Below are positions 46,371 through 54,776 of a stretch of 64,000 bases of DNA, one piece after another (the first letter of the stretch is position 1; the number at the start of each line of letters is the position of its first letter). Made by a program: the position numbers and the translations under genes. The stretch covers positions 907,501 through 971,500 of the forward strand of contig NZ_JAHXDN010000001.1 of the NCBI RefSeq assembly GCF_019375555.1, given 5' to 3'. The notes beneath the pieces are model-generated. The model ran no database searches. It saw nothing but the letters and a program-made list of their open reading frames with translations, and was not told where the DNA came from. The DNA comes from Roseobacter insulae (GTDB lineage: Bacteria > Pseudomonadota > Alphaproteobacteria > Rhodobacterales > Rhodobacteraceae).

Positions 46371-47240
46371 ATGGCAGGCGCTTACAATGATCGCGATGGC
46401 AAGATCTGGATGAATGGCCAAACGGTCGAATGGCGCGAGGCCAACGTCCATATTCTGACCCACGCAATGCACTACGCCTCTTCGGTCTTCGAGGGCGAGC
46501 GGGCGTATAACGGCAAGATTTTCAAAAGCCGCGAACACTCCGAACGGTTGATCCGGTCGGCGCAGATGATCGACTTTGAGATCCCCTACACCGTGGACGA
46601 GATCGAGGCGGCGAAGGTCGAGGTGCTGGCGGCCAGCGGCCTGCAGGACGCATATGTCCGTGCGATTGCCTGGCGTGGCGCGGGCGAGGATATGGGGGTC
46701 GCCTCCGCGCGAAACCCGGTGCATCTGGCGATTGCGGCCTGGGAATGGGGGGCATATTACGGCGATGCAAAGATGAAGGGCGCGAAGCTCGACATCTCCA
46801 AGTGGAAGCGCCCGAGCCCGGAGACCATCCCGAGCCATGCCAAGGCGGCAGGTCTCTACATGATCTGCACGATGTCGAAACATGCGGCAGAGGCCAAGGG
46901 CTGCTCTGACGCGATGATGTTCGACTACCGCGGCTACGTGGCCGAGGCCACCGGTGCAAACATCTTCTTCGTCAAGGACGGTGAGGTGCACACGCCCGAC
47001 CCGGATTGCTTTCTCAACGGGATCACCCGTCAGACCGTGGTGGGCATGTTGAAAGACCGGCAGGTCAAGGTCCACGAGCGCCACATCATGCCGGAAGAAC
47101 TGGAAGGGTTCGAGCAGTGCTGGCTGACCGGCACAGCGGCGGAAGTCACACCAGTGGGCCAGATCGGCGACTATAACTTTGACGTCGGCAGCCTGACCCG
47201 CGAGATCGCGGAAAGCTATGAAAAGCTTGTGCGCAGCTGA
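46371..47240 (+). CDS. ilvE: Branched-chain amino acid aminotransferase
   Basis: A 289-residue PLP enzyme of fold type IV that interconverts leucine, isoleucine and valine with their 2-oxo acids, with glutamate as partner. Family features are 'ANVHILTHAMHYASSVFEGE' near the N-terminus, 'IPSHAKAAGLYMICTMSKHA' holding the PLP lysine, and 'FDYRGYVAEATGANIFFVKD'. The ATG at 46371 follows GGGAAGGAAAGACG, a good ribosome site. It diverges from petP-petR, and a terminator-like hairpin follows. Confidence 0.94.
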   Translation: MAGAYNDRDGKIWMNGQTVEWREANVHILTHAMHYASSVFEGERAYNGKIFKSREHSERLIRSAQMIDFEIPYTVDEIEAAKVEVLAASGLQDAYVRAIAWRGAGEDMGVASARNPVHLAIAAWEWGAYYGDAKMKGAKLDISKWKRPSPETIPSHAKAAGLYMICTMSKHAAEAKGCSDAMMFDYRGYVAEATGANIFFVKDGEVHTPDPDCFLNGITRQTVVGMLKDRQVKVHERHIMPEELEGFEQCWLTGTAAEVTPVGQIGDYNFDVGSLTREIAESYEKLVRS

Positions 47241-47250
47241 CGCTGTCCGG

Positions 47251-47274
47251 GACAGGCGGGATCTCCTGCCTGTC
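47251..47274 (+). terminator. Terminator-like hairpin after ilvE
   Basis: GACAGGC (47251-47257) pairs with GCCTGTC (47268-47274), continuing through GGA/TCC to a two-base loop, 10 bp after the ilvE stop. There is no T-run, only ACAAAA after the stem. Confidence 0.6.
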
Positions 47275-47373
47275 ACAAAAGCTTCCATTTCTCGTTACAC
47301 GGGTGTGAGCGTGGCGTTACAGTTTGCGTGTCTCCTGCTGCGGTAGCCAACCGCAACATGGAGAATCCCACCC

Positions 47374-48924
47374 GTGACACGTCTTATCCGCCCGACCCGC
47401 CGCGCCGTTCTTGCAGGCTCGACCGCCTTTGCCGCCAGCCTTGCCATGCCGGGCCTTAGCCGAGCCGCCGACCGCCCGGTCTTTACGCATGGGGTGCAGT
47501 CGGGCGATGTGGACACCACGTCCGGCATGATCTGGACGCGCGTGGACCGTCCCGCGCGTATCAGCATGGAGGTCTCCACCACCGAGAGTTTCGCGAACGC
47601 GCGCAAACTGGCGTCGATGGACGCGCTGCCCGCCAGCGACCTGACGCTGAAGCGTCTTGTCGATGGCCTGCCCTCCGACCAGGATATCTTTTACCGCTTC
47701 GTGGCCGCCGACCTGTCGGACATCAACGCGGTGTCGGAGCCGATCATCGGCCAGTTTCGAACAGCGCCAACGGCCCGGCGCGATATCCGCTTTGCATGGT
47801 CCGGCGACACTGCGGGTCAGGGCTGGGGCATCGATGACGAGGGTATGGCGACCTATGCAACGATGGCGACGCACCGCCCCGATTTCTTCATCCATTCCGG
47901 AGATACGGTCTATGCGGACGGACCGATGGAGGACGAGGTCGCTCTGAAAGACGGCACCATCTGGAAAAACGCGGTGCTGCCTGATGAAAAACGCAAAGTC
48001 GCCGAAACGCTCAATGAGTTCCGTGGCCAGTGGAAATACAACATGCTCGACGAGAATGTGCGCGCCCTGAACGCGGCGGTGCCCTGCTTCATGCAGTGGG
48101 ACGACCACGAGGTTGTAAACAACTGGTCATCCTCGCGCAGCCTGATGGATGATGAGCGCTATTCCGAAAAATCCGTACATGTGCTGCAGGCGCGCGCCAC
48201 CCGTGCGTTTCACGAAATGACACCACTGCGCATCACGCCCTCCGAGCCCTCGCGGGTCTACCGCAAGATCAACTATGGTCCGATGCTGGATGTCTTCTTC
48301 CTCGACATGCGCAGCTACCGGGGGCCGAATTCCGAAAACATGCAGGAGACGCTGACAGATGCCTCCCGCATTCTCGGCATGGAACAGGTGGAATGGCTGA
48401 AGCGCGCGCTGACCCAGTCGCGGGCCACGTGGAAAGTGATCGCAAGCGACATGCCAATCGGGCTGGTTGTCGGCGGCGGGCAGGAGGCGGTCAGCAACGG
48501 CGACGATGGCGCGGCAAGGGGGCGTGAGCTGGAGATTGCGGAGCTGCTGCGGTTCATCAAGACCGCCCGCATCGACAACACGGTGTGGTTTACGGCAGAC
48601 GTGCATTACACGGCCGCCCATTTCTACGACCCGGAGAAGGCACAGTTCCAGGATTTCGACCCGTTCTGGGAGTTCGTCTCCGGCCCGTTGCATGCGGGCA
48701 CCTTTGGTCCGAACCCGCTGGATGCAACGTTTGGCCCGGAGGTCAGATACGTCAAGGCACCCAGCAAGGAGCAGGGCATCAATCTGCCGCCGTCGATGGG
48801 TCTTCAGTTCTTTGGCCTGGTGGATATCGACGGGCAGACCGAGCAGATGACCGTGCGTCTGATGGACCGTGCAGATACAGAGCTTTACGCGGTGACGCTG
48901 GATCCGAAAGGGGCAAGCATCTAA
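47374..48924 (+). CDS. phoD: PhoD-family alkaline phosphatase/phosphodiesterase, Tat-exported
   Basis: A 516-residue phosphatase. The N-terminal 'IRPTRRAVLAGSTAF' is a twin-arginine signal, so it would fold with its metals in the cytoplasm before export. The catalytic domain shows 'IRFAWSGDTAGQGWG', 'FIHSGDTVYADGPMEDEV', 'QWDDHEVVNNWSSS' and 'NTVWFTADVHYTA', the metal-ligand motifs of the calcium- and iron-dependent PhoD group. A GTG start with GGAG at a long 10-nt spacing is used. A weak Pho-box-like half (CTGTCAC, 47270-47276) is present but not convincing. It would release phosphate from organic esters in the periplasm. Confidence 0.9.
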   Translation: MTRLIRPTRRAVLAGSTAFAASLAMPGLSRAADRPVFTHGVQSGDVDTTSGMIWTRVDRPARISMEVSTTESFANARKLASMDALPASDLTLKRLVDGLPSDQDIFYRFVAADLSDINAVSEPIIGQFRTAPTARRDIRFAWSGDTAGQGWGIDDEGMATYATMATHRPDFFIHSGDTVYADGPMEDEVALKDGTIWKNAVLPDEKRKVAETLNEFRGQWKYNMLDENVRALNAAVPCFMQWDDHEVVNNWSSSRSLMDDERYSEKSVHVLQARATRAFHEMTPLRITPSEPSRVYRKINYGPMLDVFFLDMRSYRGPNSENMQETLTDASRILGMEQVEWLKRALTQSRATWKVIASDMPIGLVVGGGQEAVSNGDDGAARGRELEIAELLRFIKTARIDNTVWFTADVHYTAAHFYDPEKAQFQDFDPFWEFVSGPLHAGTFGPNPLDATFGPEVRYVKAPSKEQGINLPPSMGLQFFGLVDIDGQTEQMTVRLMDRADTELYAVTLDPKGASI

Positions 48925-48954
48925 CCAGTTACGGTGCGGGTCTGACCTGTCCCG

Positions 48955-48984
48955 AACATGCCGCTCGTTCCCGGGCGGCATGTT
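48955..48984 (+). terminator. Terminator-like hairpin after phoD
   Basis: AACATGCCGC (48955-48964) and GCGGCATGTT (48975-48984) form a perfect 10-bp stem with a 10-nt loop, 30 bp after the phoD stop. It has no proper T-run. Confidence 0.65.
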
Positions 48985-49012
48985 GCATTTGAGGCTCTGC
49001 CGTCATTTCTGA

Positions 49013-49028
49013 GTGATCTTGCTCACAG
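49013..49028. promoter_or_regulatory. CRP-like palindrome upstream of the haem-linked adenylate cyclase gene
   Basis: AGTGA-N6-TCACA (49013-49028) differs from the CRP consensus TGTGA-N6-TCACA at one base. It lies 62 bp upstream of the cyclase start. Together with two exact copies at 63173 and 63568 it could form a cAMP feedback circuit, but a -10/-35 set at a standard distance was not found. Confidence 0.4.
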
Positions 49029-49089
49029 ATTGACCTTTGGGAACCTGCTAAAAGCCCCTATCCTCGGGTTGGGTAGGGAGAGTGTGTCA

Positions 49090-50655
49090 ATGGAACGGTT
49101 GGGGCTGTTTTTTGTTAAGAGGCCGTCATTTCTCATCGTCATGGTTGTGGTTGCCCTGATCGGGCTGCCGATTGCCATATGGCTCGATCTGAAAAACCTG
49201 TCGGATGAAAACCTCAAGCGGCAGGCAGGCAGTCTCAACGGTGTGATCAGCAGTGTCAGGTCGTATTACGCGACGAATGTGGTTGGCCGTGTTGTCAGCA
49301 CGGATGAAAAAACACAGGCGCTGCACAACTATCTCGACGTGACGGGCGCCATCCCGATCCCCGCCACCCTGTCGCTGGAACTGGGTGCGGCGATTGGCGC
49401 CGCCGAAGGCGACGTCGATTACCGCTTTGTATCCGATTACACCTTCAAGAACAGACCACCTCATGCGCTGGATGCGTTTGAGCAGGCGGCGCTGGACACG
49501 TTTCGTGACAGCCCCAATCCGCCTGCGAACATCATTCAGTCGACCGGCAACATCTGGGACCGGAAAATCACGCTGGCCACGCCTGTGGTCATGTCCGGAT
49601 CATGTGTGAACTGCCACAACTCGCATCTTGAAAGCCCCAAGAAGGATTGGGAAGTCGGTGACGTGCGCGCCTTGCAGACCGTGACGGTGCGCCAACCCGT
49701 GGCGCTCAACATCTGGTCCTTCAAGTGGCTGCTTTTGTACTTCGGCGTGGCTGGCACCATCGGACTGCTTTTCGCGGCCATACAATTCCGGTTGGCAGGG
49801 CGTTTCAGCAAGATGAATGCGGAACTTGCGGCGAACAACGAATTCCTCGCCGGCATTTCCATGAAGATCTCGAAATACCTGTCCCCGCAGGTCTACCGCT
49901 CGATTTTTTCGGGCGAAAAGGACAGCACGATCTCGACCGAGCGCAAGAAGCTGACGGTCTTCTTTTCCGACATCAAGGATTTCACGGCAACGACCGAACG
50001 CATGCAGCCCGAGGAACTGACCGACCTGTTGAACGAGTATTTTACCGAGATGTCGGCCATTGCCGAGGCGCATGGCGCCACGATCGACAAGTTCATCGGA
50101 GATGCGATTGTCGCATTTTTCGGTGATCCGGAAACGAAGGGCACGGCAGAAGACGCCCGCGCCTGTGTGCGGATGGCGCTTGCGATGCAGCAGCGTCTGG
50201 CAGACCTCGGAACCGTGTGGCAGCTCAAGGGGCTGGAGCATCCGTTCAAGGCCCGCATGGGCATCAATACCGGTTATTGCAATGTGGGTAATTTCGGCTC
50301 CGATGCGCGGATGGATTACACGATCATTGGCGCTGAGGCGAACCTTGCCGCGCGGCTGGAGAGCATCGCCGAGCCGGGCGGTATCGTCCTGAGCTACGAG
50401 ACCTATGCACATGTGCGCGACATCGTCGAGGCGACCGCGTCAGAGCCCGTGCATTTCAAGGGCATTGCGCGAGAGATTGTCCCCTACCATGTCAAAAGCC
50501 TTGCCGAAGCGTCGCCGGTTACCGCGATTCAAGGTGTTGATGACAACGGCAGGCTGACGCTCGATCTTGGCGCGCTCGATCCCGGTACACGTGAAAAGGT
50601 CCGTGATGCGATCCGCGATGCATTGCAGCAGGGCAGCCCGGCGATGGAACGCTAG
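49090..50655 (+). CDS. Membrane adenylate cyclase with a c-haem (DUF3365/Tll0287-like) sensor domain
   Basis: A 521-residue class III cyclase. The order is: membrane helix 1 (about 12-32), an extracytoplasmic domain (about 35-205) with 'SVRSYYATNVVGRVV' and the c-haem motif CVNCH at residues 172-176, membrane helix 2 (about 211-232), and a cyclase domain (about 285-440). Metal aspartates are D294 ('FFSDIKDFTA') and D338 ('DKFIGDAIVAFFGD'). K334 and D409 are the pair that selects ATP, so cAMP is the likely product; N418 and R422 complete the site. The ATG at 49090 follows GGGAGAG. Haem attachment and sensing (redox or gas) are inferred from the motif and from the DUF3365 family. Confidence 0.88.
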   Translation: MERLGLFFVKRPSFLIVMVVVALIGLPIAIWLDLKNLSDENLKRQAGSLNGVISSVRSYYATNVVGRVVSTDEKTQALHNYLDVTGAIPIPATLSLELGAAIGAAEGDVDYRFVSDYTFKNRPPHALDAFEQAALDTFRDSPNPPANIIQSTGNIWDRKITLATPVVMSGSCVNCHNSHLESPKKDWEVGDVRALQTVTVRQPVALNIWSFKWLLLYFGVAGTIGLLFAAIQFRLAGRFSKMNAELAANNEFLAGISMKISKYLSPQVYRSIFSGEKDSTISTERKKLTVFFSDIKDFTATTERMQPEELTDLLNEYFTEMSAIAEAHGATIDKFIGDAIVAFFGDPETKGTAEDARACVRMALAMQQRLADLGTVWQLKGLEHPFKARMGINTGYCNVGNFGSDARMDYTIIGAEANLAARLESIAEPGGIVLSYETYAHVRDIVEATASEPVHFKGIAREIVPYHVKSLAEASPVTAIQGVDDNGRLTLDLGALDPGTREKVRDAIRDALQQGSPAMER

Positions 50656-50669
50656 CCGCAGCCTGCGTG

Positions 50670-51269
50670 TTAGAAATCCATGCCGCGCTGCGCCTTGATA
50701 CCCGCTTTGTAGGGGTGCTTTACTTCGGTCATCTCGGTGACCAGATCCGCGAATTCCATCAATTCCGGTTTTGCATTGCGGCCCGTGAGGATGACCCCGG
50801 TGCGTTTGTGACGACCTTTCAGGCCTTCGATGACCTTTGAGATGTCGAGGTAATCATAGCGCAGGGCAATGTTGATCTCGTCCAGAACGACAAGGTCAAA
50901 GTCGCCGCTTTCCATCATTTCCACTGCTTTTTCAAAGGCCGCCTCCGCCGCCGCGATGTCGCGGTCCTTGTCCTGCGTGTCCCAGGTAAAGCCTTCGCCC
51001 ATCGTGTGCCATGTGACGTCGCCCAGCTTGTCAAAGAACCGGCGCTCGCCCGTGATCCATTTCCCCTTGATGAACTGCACCACGCCGACGGTCTGTTTCC
51101 ACCCCAGCGCGCGCACGACAACACCGAAGGCGCTGGAGGATTTGCCCTTGCCGTTGCCGGTATGAACCAGAACCAGACCTTTTTCCGGATCCTTGGCCTC
51201 TGCCACCTTGGCGCGGTGCTTGGCCTGAACCTTTTTCATCTCTTCCTTGTGGGTCTCTGCGTCGCTCAT
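50670..51269 (-). CDS. cobO: Cob(I)yrinic acid a,c-diamide adenosyltransferase
   Basis: A 199-residue enzyme that transfers the adenosyl group from ATP to the cobalt of cobyrinic acid a,c-diamide in cobalamin synthesis (CobA/CobO/BtuR family). The P-loop 'VHTGNGKGKSSSAFGVVVRA' and 'DLVVLDEINIALRYDYLDIS' are signatures; 'RHKRTGVILTGRNAKPELME' is the C-terminal motif. No other cob gene is in the window. It converges with the cyclase (15-bp gap) and follows a DMT transporter gene 15 bp upstream. Confidence 0.95.
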   Translation of the reverse strand: MSDAETHKEEMKKVQAKHRAKVAEAKDPEKGLVLVHTGNGKGKSSSAFGVVVRALGWKQTVGVVQFIKGKWITGERRFFDKLGDVTWHTMGEGFTWDTQDKDRDIAAAEAAFEKAVEMMESGDFDLVVLDEINIALRYDYLDISKVIEGLKGRHKRTGVILTGRNAKPELMEFADLVTEMTEVKHPYKAGIKAQRGMDF

Positions 51270-51284
51270 TGTTTCGTCCTGCGA

Positions 51285-52259
51285 TTAAGGGGCACCTGAG
51301 GGTGGCATATTGGGCTTTGATTTGCTGCGGTCCAGCCCCAATTGGCGTTCCCGCCAAATGATCAGCACTCCGCCCGCGATGACAAGGCTTGCGCCAATGA
51401 CAATCGGACCCGTGGGGACCTCGTCGAAGGCCACGTAGCCAATGATGCTGGCAAAGATCATGGAGGCATAGTCGAAAGGAGCCAGCATGGACGCGCCGCC
51501 GAAGCGGTAAGAAGAGGTCACCATGATCTGCGCGACCCCACCCACCAGGCCGGCGGTGATCAGCCACATCACAATGGCGGTGTCGGGCCGGACCCAGACA
51601 AACGAAGGATGGTCGACCACCCAGCTGATTGGCGCTGACAAAAGCGCAATGCAGGTTGCGGTGGCAGAGAAGTAAAAGACGATTGCTGCCGTGTGGTCGG
51701 TTTTCACCAGCCGACGAACCTGGATCTGCACCATGGCGCGCAGGATCGAGGCGATCAGTACCATCACCGCCCCCAGCGTTGCGGCTTGCGATATGTCATC
51801 GGCGCCGACACTCAGGCGCGGGGCCATTACGATCATTACGCCGATCAGACCGAGGGCGACGGCTGACAGTCGGAAGATGCGAACCCTCTCTCCCAGGAAC
51901 AGCGCGGCGAAAAGGACGGTGAACATCGGCGAGGCGTAGCCGATCGCGGTGACTTCCGGCAACGGCAACAAACCAAGGCCGGCGAAGGTCAGCCCCATGG
52001 CCGTGGTGCCGAAAACGCCGCGCCAGACGTGTCCCATGAGGTTTGACGGGATCAGCCCCTGGCGCAACTGCCCCCGCTGCCAGAGCCACAACAGGATGAC
52101 CGGCATCGCGCAGAGCGAGCGGAAGAAAACCGCTTCGCCCGGTGGTACCTTGCCCGAGACATGCTTGATGATCGCGGCCATCACCATGAACAGAAAGACC
52201 GCGCAGAGCTTCAGAGCAATTGCGCGGCCCGGTCGGTGTTGGGTCAGGTCTTGGGCCAT
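51285..52259 (-). CDS. DMT-superfamily (EamA) transporter
   Basis: A 324-residue inner-membrane protein with ten helices in two EamA repeats ('FFRSLCAMPVILLWLWQRGQ' in the first, 'DYASMIFASIIGYVAFDEVP' in the second). It resembles S-adenosylmethionine- or riboflavin-type exporters only in fold; the substrate is unknown. The ATG at 52259 has GAGG 6 nt upstream; a GTG two codons earlier is also open. It lies 15 bp upstream of cobO on the same strand, so the two may be co-transcribed. Confidence 0.85.
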   Translation of the reverse strand: MAQDLTQHRPGRAIALKLCAVFLFMVMAAIIKHVSGKVPPGEAVFFRSLCAMPVILLWLWQRGQLRQGLIPSNLMGHVWRGVFGTTAMGLTFAGLGLLPLPEVTAIGYASPMFTVLFAALFLGERVRIFRLSAVALGLIGVMIVMAPRLSVGADDISQAATLGAVMVLIASILRAMVQIQVRRLVKTDHTAAIVFYFSATATCIALLSAPISWVVDHPSFVWVRPDTAIVMWLITAGLVGGVAQIMVTSSYRFGGASMLAPFDYASMIFASIIGYVAFDEVPTGPIVIGASLVIAGGVLIIWRERQLGLDRSKSKPNMPPSGAP

Positions 52260-52331
52260 GGGCACCTCTTGCGCCCGCGGAAAGGAAAGATCAAGCGCGC
52301 AAGGGATGTCGCGCCTGATCTTCCGTTACTC

Positions 52332-52712
52332 TCAGTTCAGGGCTGCGACGCCAAGCGGAACCGAGAATTTCAGACACCAGATGTAGACTTCGTTGTAGTC
52401 ATCGATGTTTACCGATGCCGGTACGGTGTAGACCTGTTTGCCGTTGAGGTTCTTCAGTTCGCCAAGGTCGGCTTCCGGTGCATAGCTGCCGTCCTTGCCG
52501 AAGGCCACGCGCGGGTCAGGCGCACCATCGAGAGAAAAGTTTTCGTCCAGCGTGACGGTTGCTGTGCCATCGGCGTTCTTTACGATTGTTACGCCACCGG
52601 TGGTGATGTGGTTGCTTTTCCCGATGAAGCTGCCGGATGTCCCGGCGGTTGCGCCGAAAGTGGCAAGGACTGTCAGGCCAAGGGCAAGGAAGGCATTGAG
52701 AAGGATTTTCAT
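52332..52712 (-). CDS. Exported DM13-domain protein
   Basis: A 126-residue protein with a signal peptide ('LNAFLALGLTVLATFGATAG', residues about 5-24). The mature part is a DM13 domain: 'GSFIGKSNHITTGGVTIVKN' at the start, 'YTVPASVNIDDYNEVYIWC' in the middle, and the diagnostic 'WCLKFSVPLGVAAL' end with one cysteine. DM13 domains have been proposed to bind haem or take part in electron transfer. It faces a TetR gene across 144 bp and is probably its target. Confidence 0.85.
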   Translation of the reverse strand: MKILLNAFLALGLTVLATFGATAGTSGSFIGKSNHITTGGVTIVKNADGTATVTLDENFSLDGAPDPRVAFGKDGSYAPEADLGELKNLNGKQVYTVPASVNIDDYNEVYIWCLKFSVPLGVAALN

Positions 52713-52761
52713 TGTATCTGTCTTTCTGATTTCAGGCGGTTGCGTCGAGTGATGCCGTAAA

Positions 52762-52784
52762 ACTACTGTTTGGAACCAAGTAGT
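52762..52784. promoter_or_regulatory. Candidate TetR operator between the DM13 and TetR genes
   Basis: ACTACT (52762-52767) pairs with AGTAGT (52779-52784), and inside it TTGG-AA-CCAA (52770-52779) forms a second, nested inverted repeat. It lies midway in the divergent gap. TetR binding is inferred from this position. Confidence 0.5.
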
Positions 52785-52856
52785 ACAATACACGTCTGCG
52801 TGAGTTGTGTAACAATCGGTCCCGAACTATGTTGGAGCCATCACGAGGAGATGAAA

Positions 52857-53450
52857 ATGGCGCGGCCCCGAGAGTTCGATACAGAAGTGGCGATCAAGAA
52901 GGCCACGAATGTCTTTTGGGAGAAAGGCTATCAGGAGGCCTCCCTGCCGGATCTTCTCGATGGAATGGGTTTGACACGCGGCAGCCTCTACAAGGCCTTC
53001 AAGGATAAGAAGAACCTCTTTCTGCTGGTGCTGGCGCATTACGAGGAAGAGGCAGTCGGCGCGGCGAAGTCTCGGTTGTCGGACACGTCCGTGCCCGATG
53101 GGCGCGACAGAATCCTGAGCTTGTTCGGGGCTCTTTCTGCCGCAGTTGCCGCAGGGGATACGCGTGGCTGTCTGCTGTGTTCGGCGGCCGCGGGGTTTGA
53201 AATGTCCGACCCTGATATCGCCGCCGCCGTCAACAAGGGCATGGCCGGTATCCGCGACGGTTTGGAGACGGCCCTGAGAGCATCGCCAACGCATGCCACC
53301 TTGCCCCAGGATGACCGCCGCGTGCTGGCAAACACGCTGCTGACGCAATACATCGGACTGCGGGTATTGGCGCGGTCCCGCATGCCGCTGGGCATCGTCG
53401 AGCAGAGCATCGACGGTGTCGCCCATCTACTCGGTATGCACAGCCCCTAG
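52857..53450 (+). CDS. TetR/AcrR-family transcriptional regulator
   Basis: A 197-residue repressor-type regulator. The N-terminal '[20 protein letters not shown]' leads into the HTH '[20 protein letters not shown]', a common TetR pattern. The C-terminal ligand domain contains two cysteines ('[13 protein letters not shown]') that could respond to thiol reactants, as in some redox or electrophile sensors. The ATG at 52857 has GAGGAG at the right spacing; one at 52851 is too close. Its stop overlaps the aroC stop by 4 bp. Confidence 0.9.
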   Translation: MARPREFDTEVAIKKATNVFWEKGYQEASLPDLLDGMGLTRGSLYKAFKDKKNLFLLVLAHYEEEAVGAAKSRLSDTSVPDGRDRILSLFGALSAAVAAGDTRGCLLCSAAAGFEMSDPDIAAAVNKGMAGIRDGLETALRASPTHATLPQDDRRVLANTLLTQYIGLRVLARSRMPLGIVEQSIDGVAHLLGMHSP

Positions 53451-54547
53451 CTGATGTGACCCCGGTTCTCGCCGACCTGGCCGCGATGCAGAAGCATGTG
53501 ATCCAGCAGGACGCAGGCCATCATCGCCTCGCCTACCGGTACGGCGCGAATGCCGACGCACGGATCATGACGCCCCTTTGTGATGATCTCGGTGTCTTCG
53601 CCTGACTTGGTGATCGTGCGGCGTGTGGTCAGAATGCTGGAGGTCGGTTTGACCGCAAAGCGGACCACGATGTCCTGCCCGGTGCTGATGCCGCCCAATA
53701 TGCCGCCCGCGTGGTTGGAAGAATACTCCGGCCCGTCCGGTCCCATGGTAATTTCATCGGCGTTCAACTCACCGGTCAGCATGGCCGCGGACATGCCCTC
53801 GCCGATCTCCACGCCCTTGACCGCATTGATACTCATCATCGCGGCCGCCAGATCGGTGTCCAGTTTTCCGTAGACAGGCGCGCCCAGACCGGCGGGCACG
53901 CCGCGTGCAACCACCTCGATGATCGCGCCGACGGAGCTGCCGGACTTGCGCAACCCGTCGAGATAGCCGGCCCAGTCTTCCGCGGCCTTCGCGTCCGGAA
54001 CCCAGAAGGGGTTTGCGTCGATCTGCTCCCACTCGAAATGGGCGCGGTCGATCTGATGCGGGCCCATCTGGGTCATGTAGCCCTTGATCTCGACACCCGG
54101 TGCCATGGTCTGAATGGCCGCGCGGGCCAGACCACCAGCTGCAACCCGCGCCGCGGTTTCGCGGGCACTCGACCTGCCACCGCCGCGATAGTCACGGATA
54201 CCGTACTTCTGATAGTAGGTGATGTCGGCATGGCCCGGGCGGAACTTGTCCTTGATGTCACCGTAATCTTTCGAACGCTGATCGGTGTTTTCGATCAGCA
54301 ACTGGACCGGTGTGCCCGTTGTCACACCCTCGAATGTACCGGAAAGGATTTTCACCTCATCCGCTTCGCGGCGCTGCGTGGTGTATTTGTTCTGGCCGGG
54401 TTTGCGTTTATCCATCCATTGCTGGATCATCGCTTCGTCAATCGCAACACCAGGCGGGCAGCCGTCTACGGTCGCCCCAAGGGCGGGTCCGTGGCTCTCC
54501 CCCCAGGTCGTGACGCGGAAAAGATGGCCAAAGCTGTTCATCGACAT
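53447..54547 (-). CDS. aroC: Chorismate synthase
   Basis: A 366-residue FMN-dependent lyase that converts EPSP to chorismate, the branch point to aromatic amino acids, folate and quinones. Family segments are intact: '[20 protein letters not shown]' at the start, '[20 protein letters not shown]' and '[20 protein letters not shown]' in the middle, and '[17 protein letters not shown]' near the end. The length is normal. It is monocistronic and faces the thiamine operon across the TPP riboswitch. Confidence 0.97.
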   Translation of the reverse strand: MSMNSFGHLFRVTTWGESHGPALGATVDGCPPGVAIDEAMIQQWMDKRKPGQNKYTTQRREADEVKILSGTFEGVTTGTPVQLLIENTDQRSKDYGDIKDKFRPGHADITYYQKYGIRDYRGGGRSSARETAARVAAGGLARAAIQTMAPGVEIKGYMTQMGPHQIDRAHFEWEQIDANPFWVPDAKAAEDWAGYLDGLRKSGSSVGAIIEVVARGVPAGLGAPVYGKLDTDLAAAMMSINAVKGVEIGEGMSAAMLTGELNADEITMGPDGPEYSSNHAGGILGGISTGQDIVVRFAVKPTSSILTTRRTITKSGEDTEIITKGRHDPCVGIRAVPVGEAMMACVLLDHMLLHRGQVGENRGHIS

Positions 54548-54640
54548 CGCACAAGCTCCTTTGTTCCCGGTGCTTAGCGGTGCATGCCTGTCGCCTCAAG
54601 AGCTTATCGCTTGCCAATCCTGCAACGCCGCATTACGTCT

Positions 54641-54736
54641 GAGGCTACCTCGGGGGGCCTTTCCGGCTGAGATGCGAACAATCGCGGACCCGTAGAACCT
54701 GAACCGGTTAAGACCGGCGGAGGGAAGGTGAGCTGA
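54641..54736 (+). promoter_or_regulatory. TPP riboswitch (THI element) controlling thiBPQ
   Basis: The conserved cores are present: CTGAGATG (54667-54674), ACCCGTAGAACCTGAACCGG (54689-54708) and CGGCGGAGGGAA nearby. P1 can form between GCTACC (54644-54649) and GGTGAGC (54727-54733) with one bulged G. Just downstream, TGATCATCC (54734-54742) can pair with GGACTGATCA (54768-54777, C54771 bulged), covering the thiB ribosome site AAAGGA and reaching its ATG. That suggests TPP-dependent translational control of thiamine uptake. Confidence 0.95.
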
Positions 54737-54776
54737 TCATCCTCTCATCCGTTCGTCGCATTTGAAAGGACTGATC

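Noticed and set aside
47270-47288. Pho-box-like sequence upstream of phoD.
   Set aside because: Only the first half (CTGTCAC) matches well; the second half differs at several positions and spacing is off by one base.
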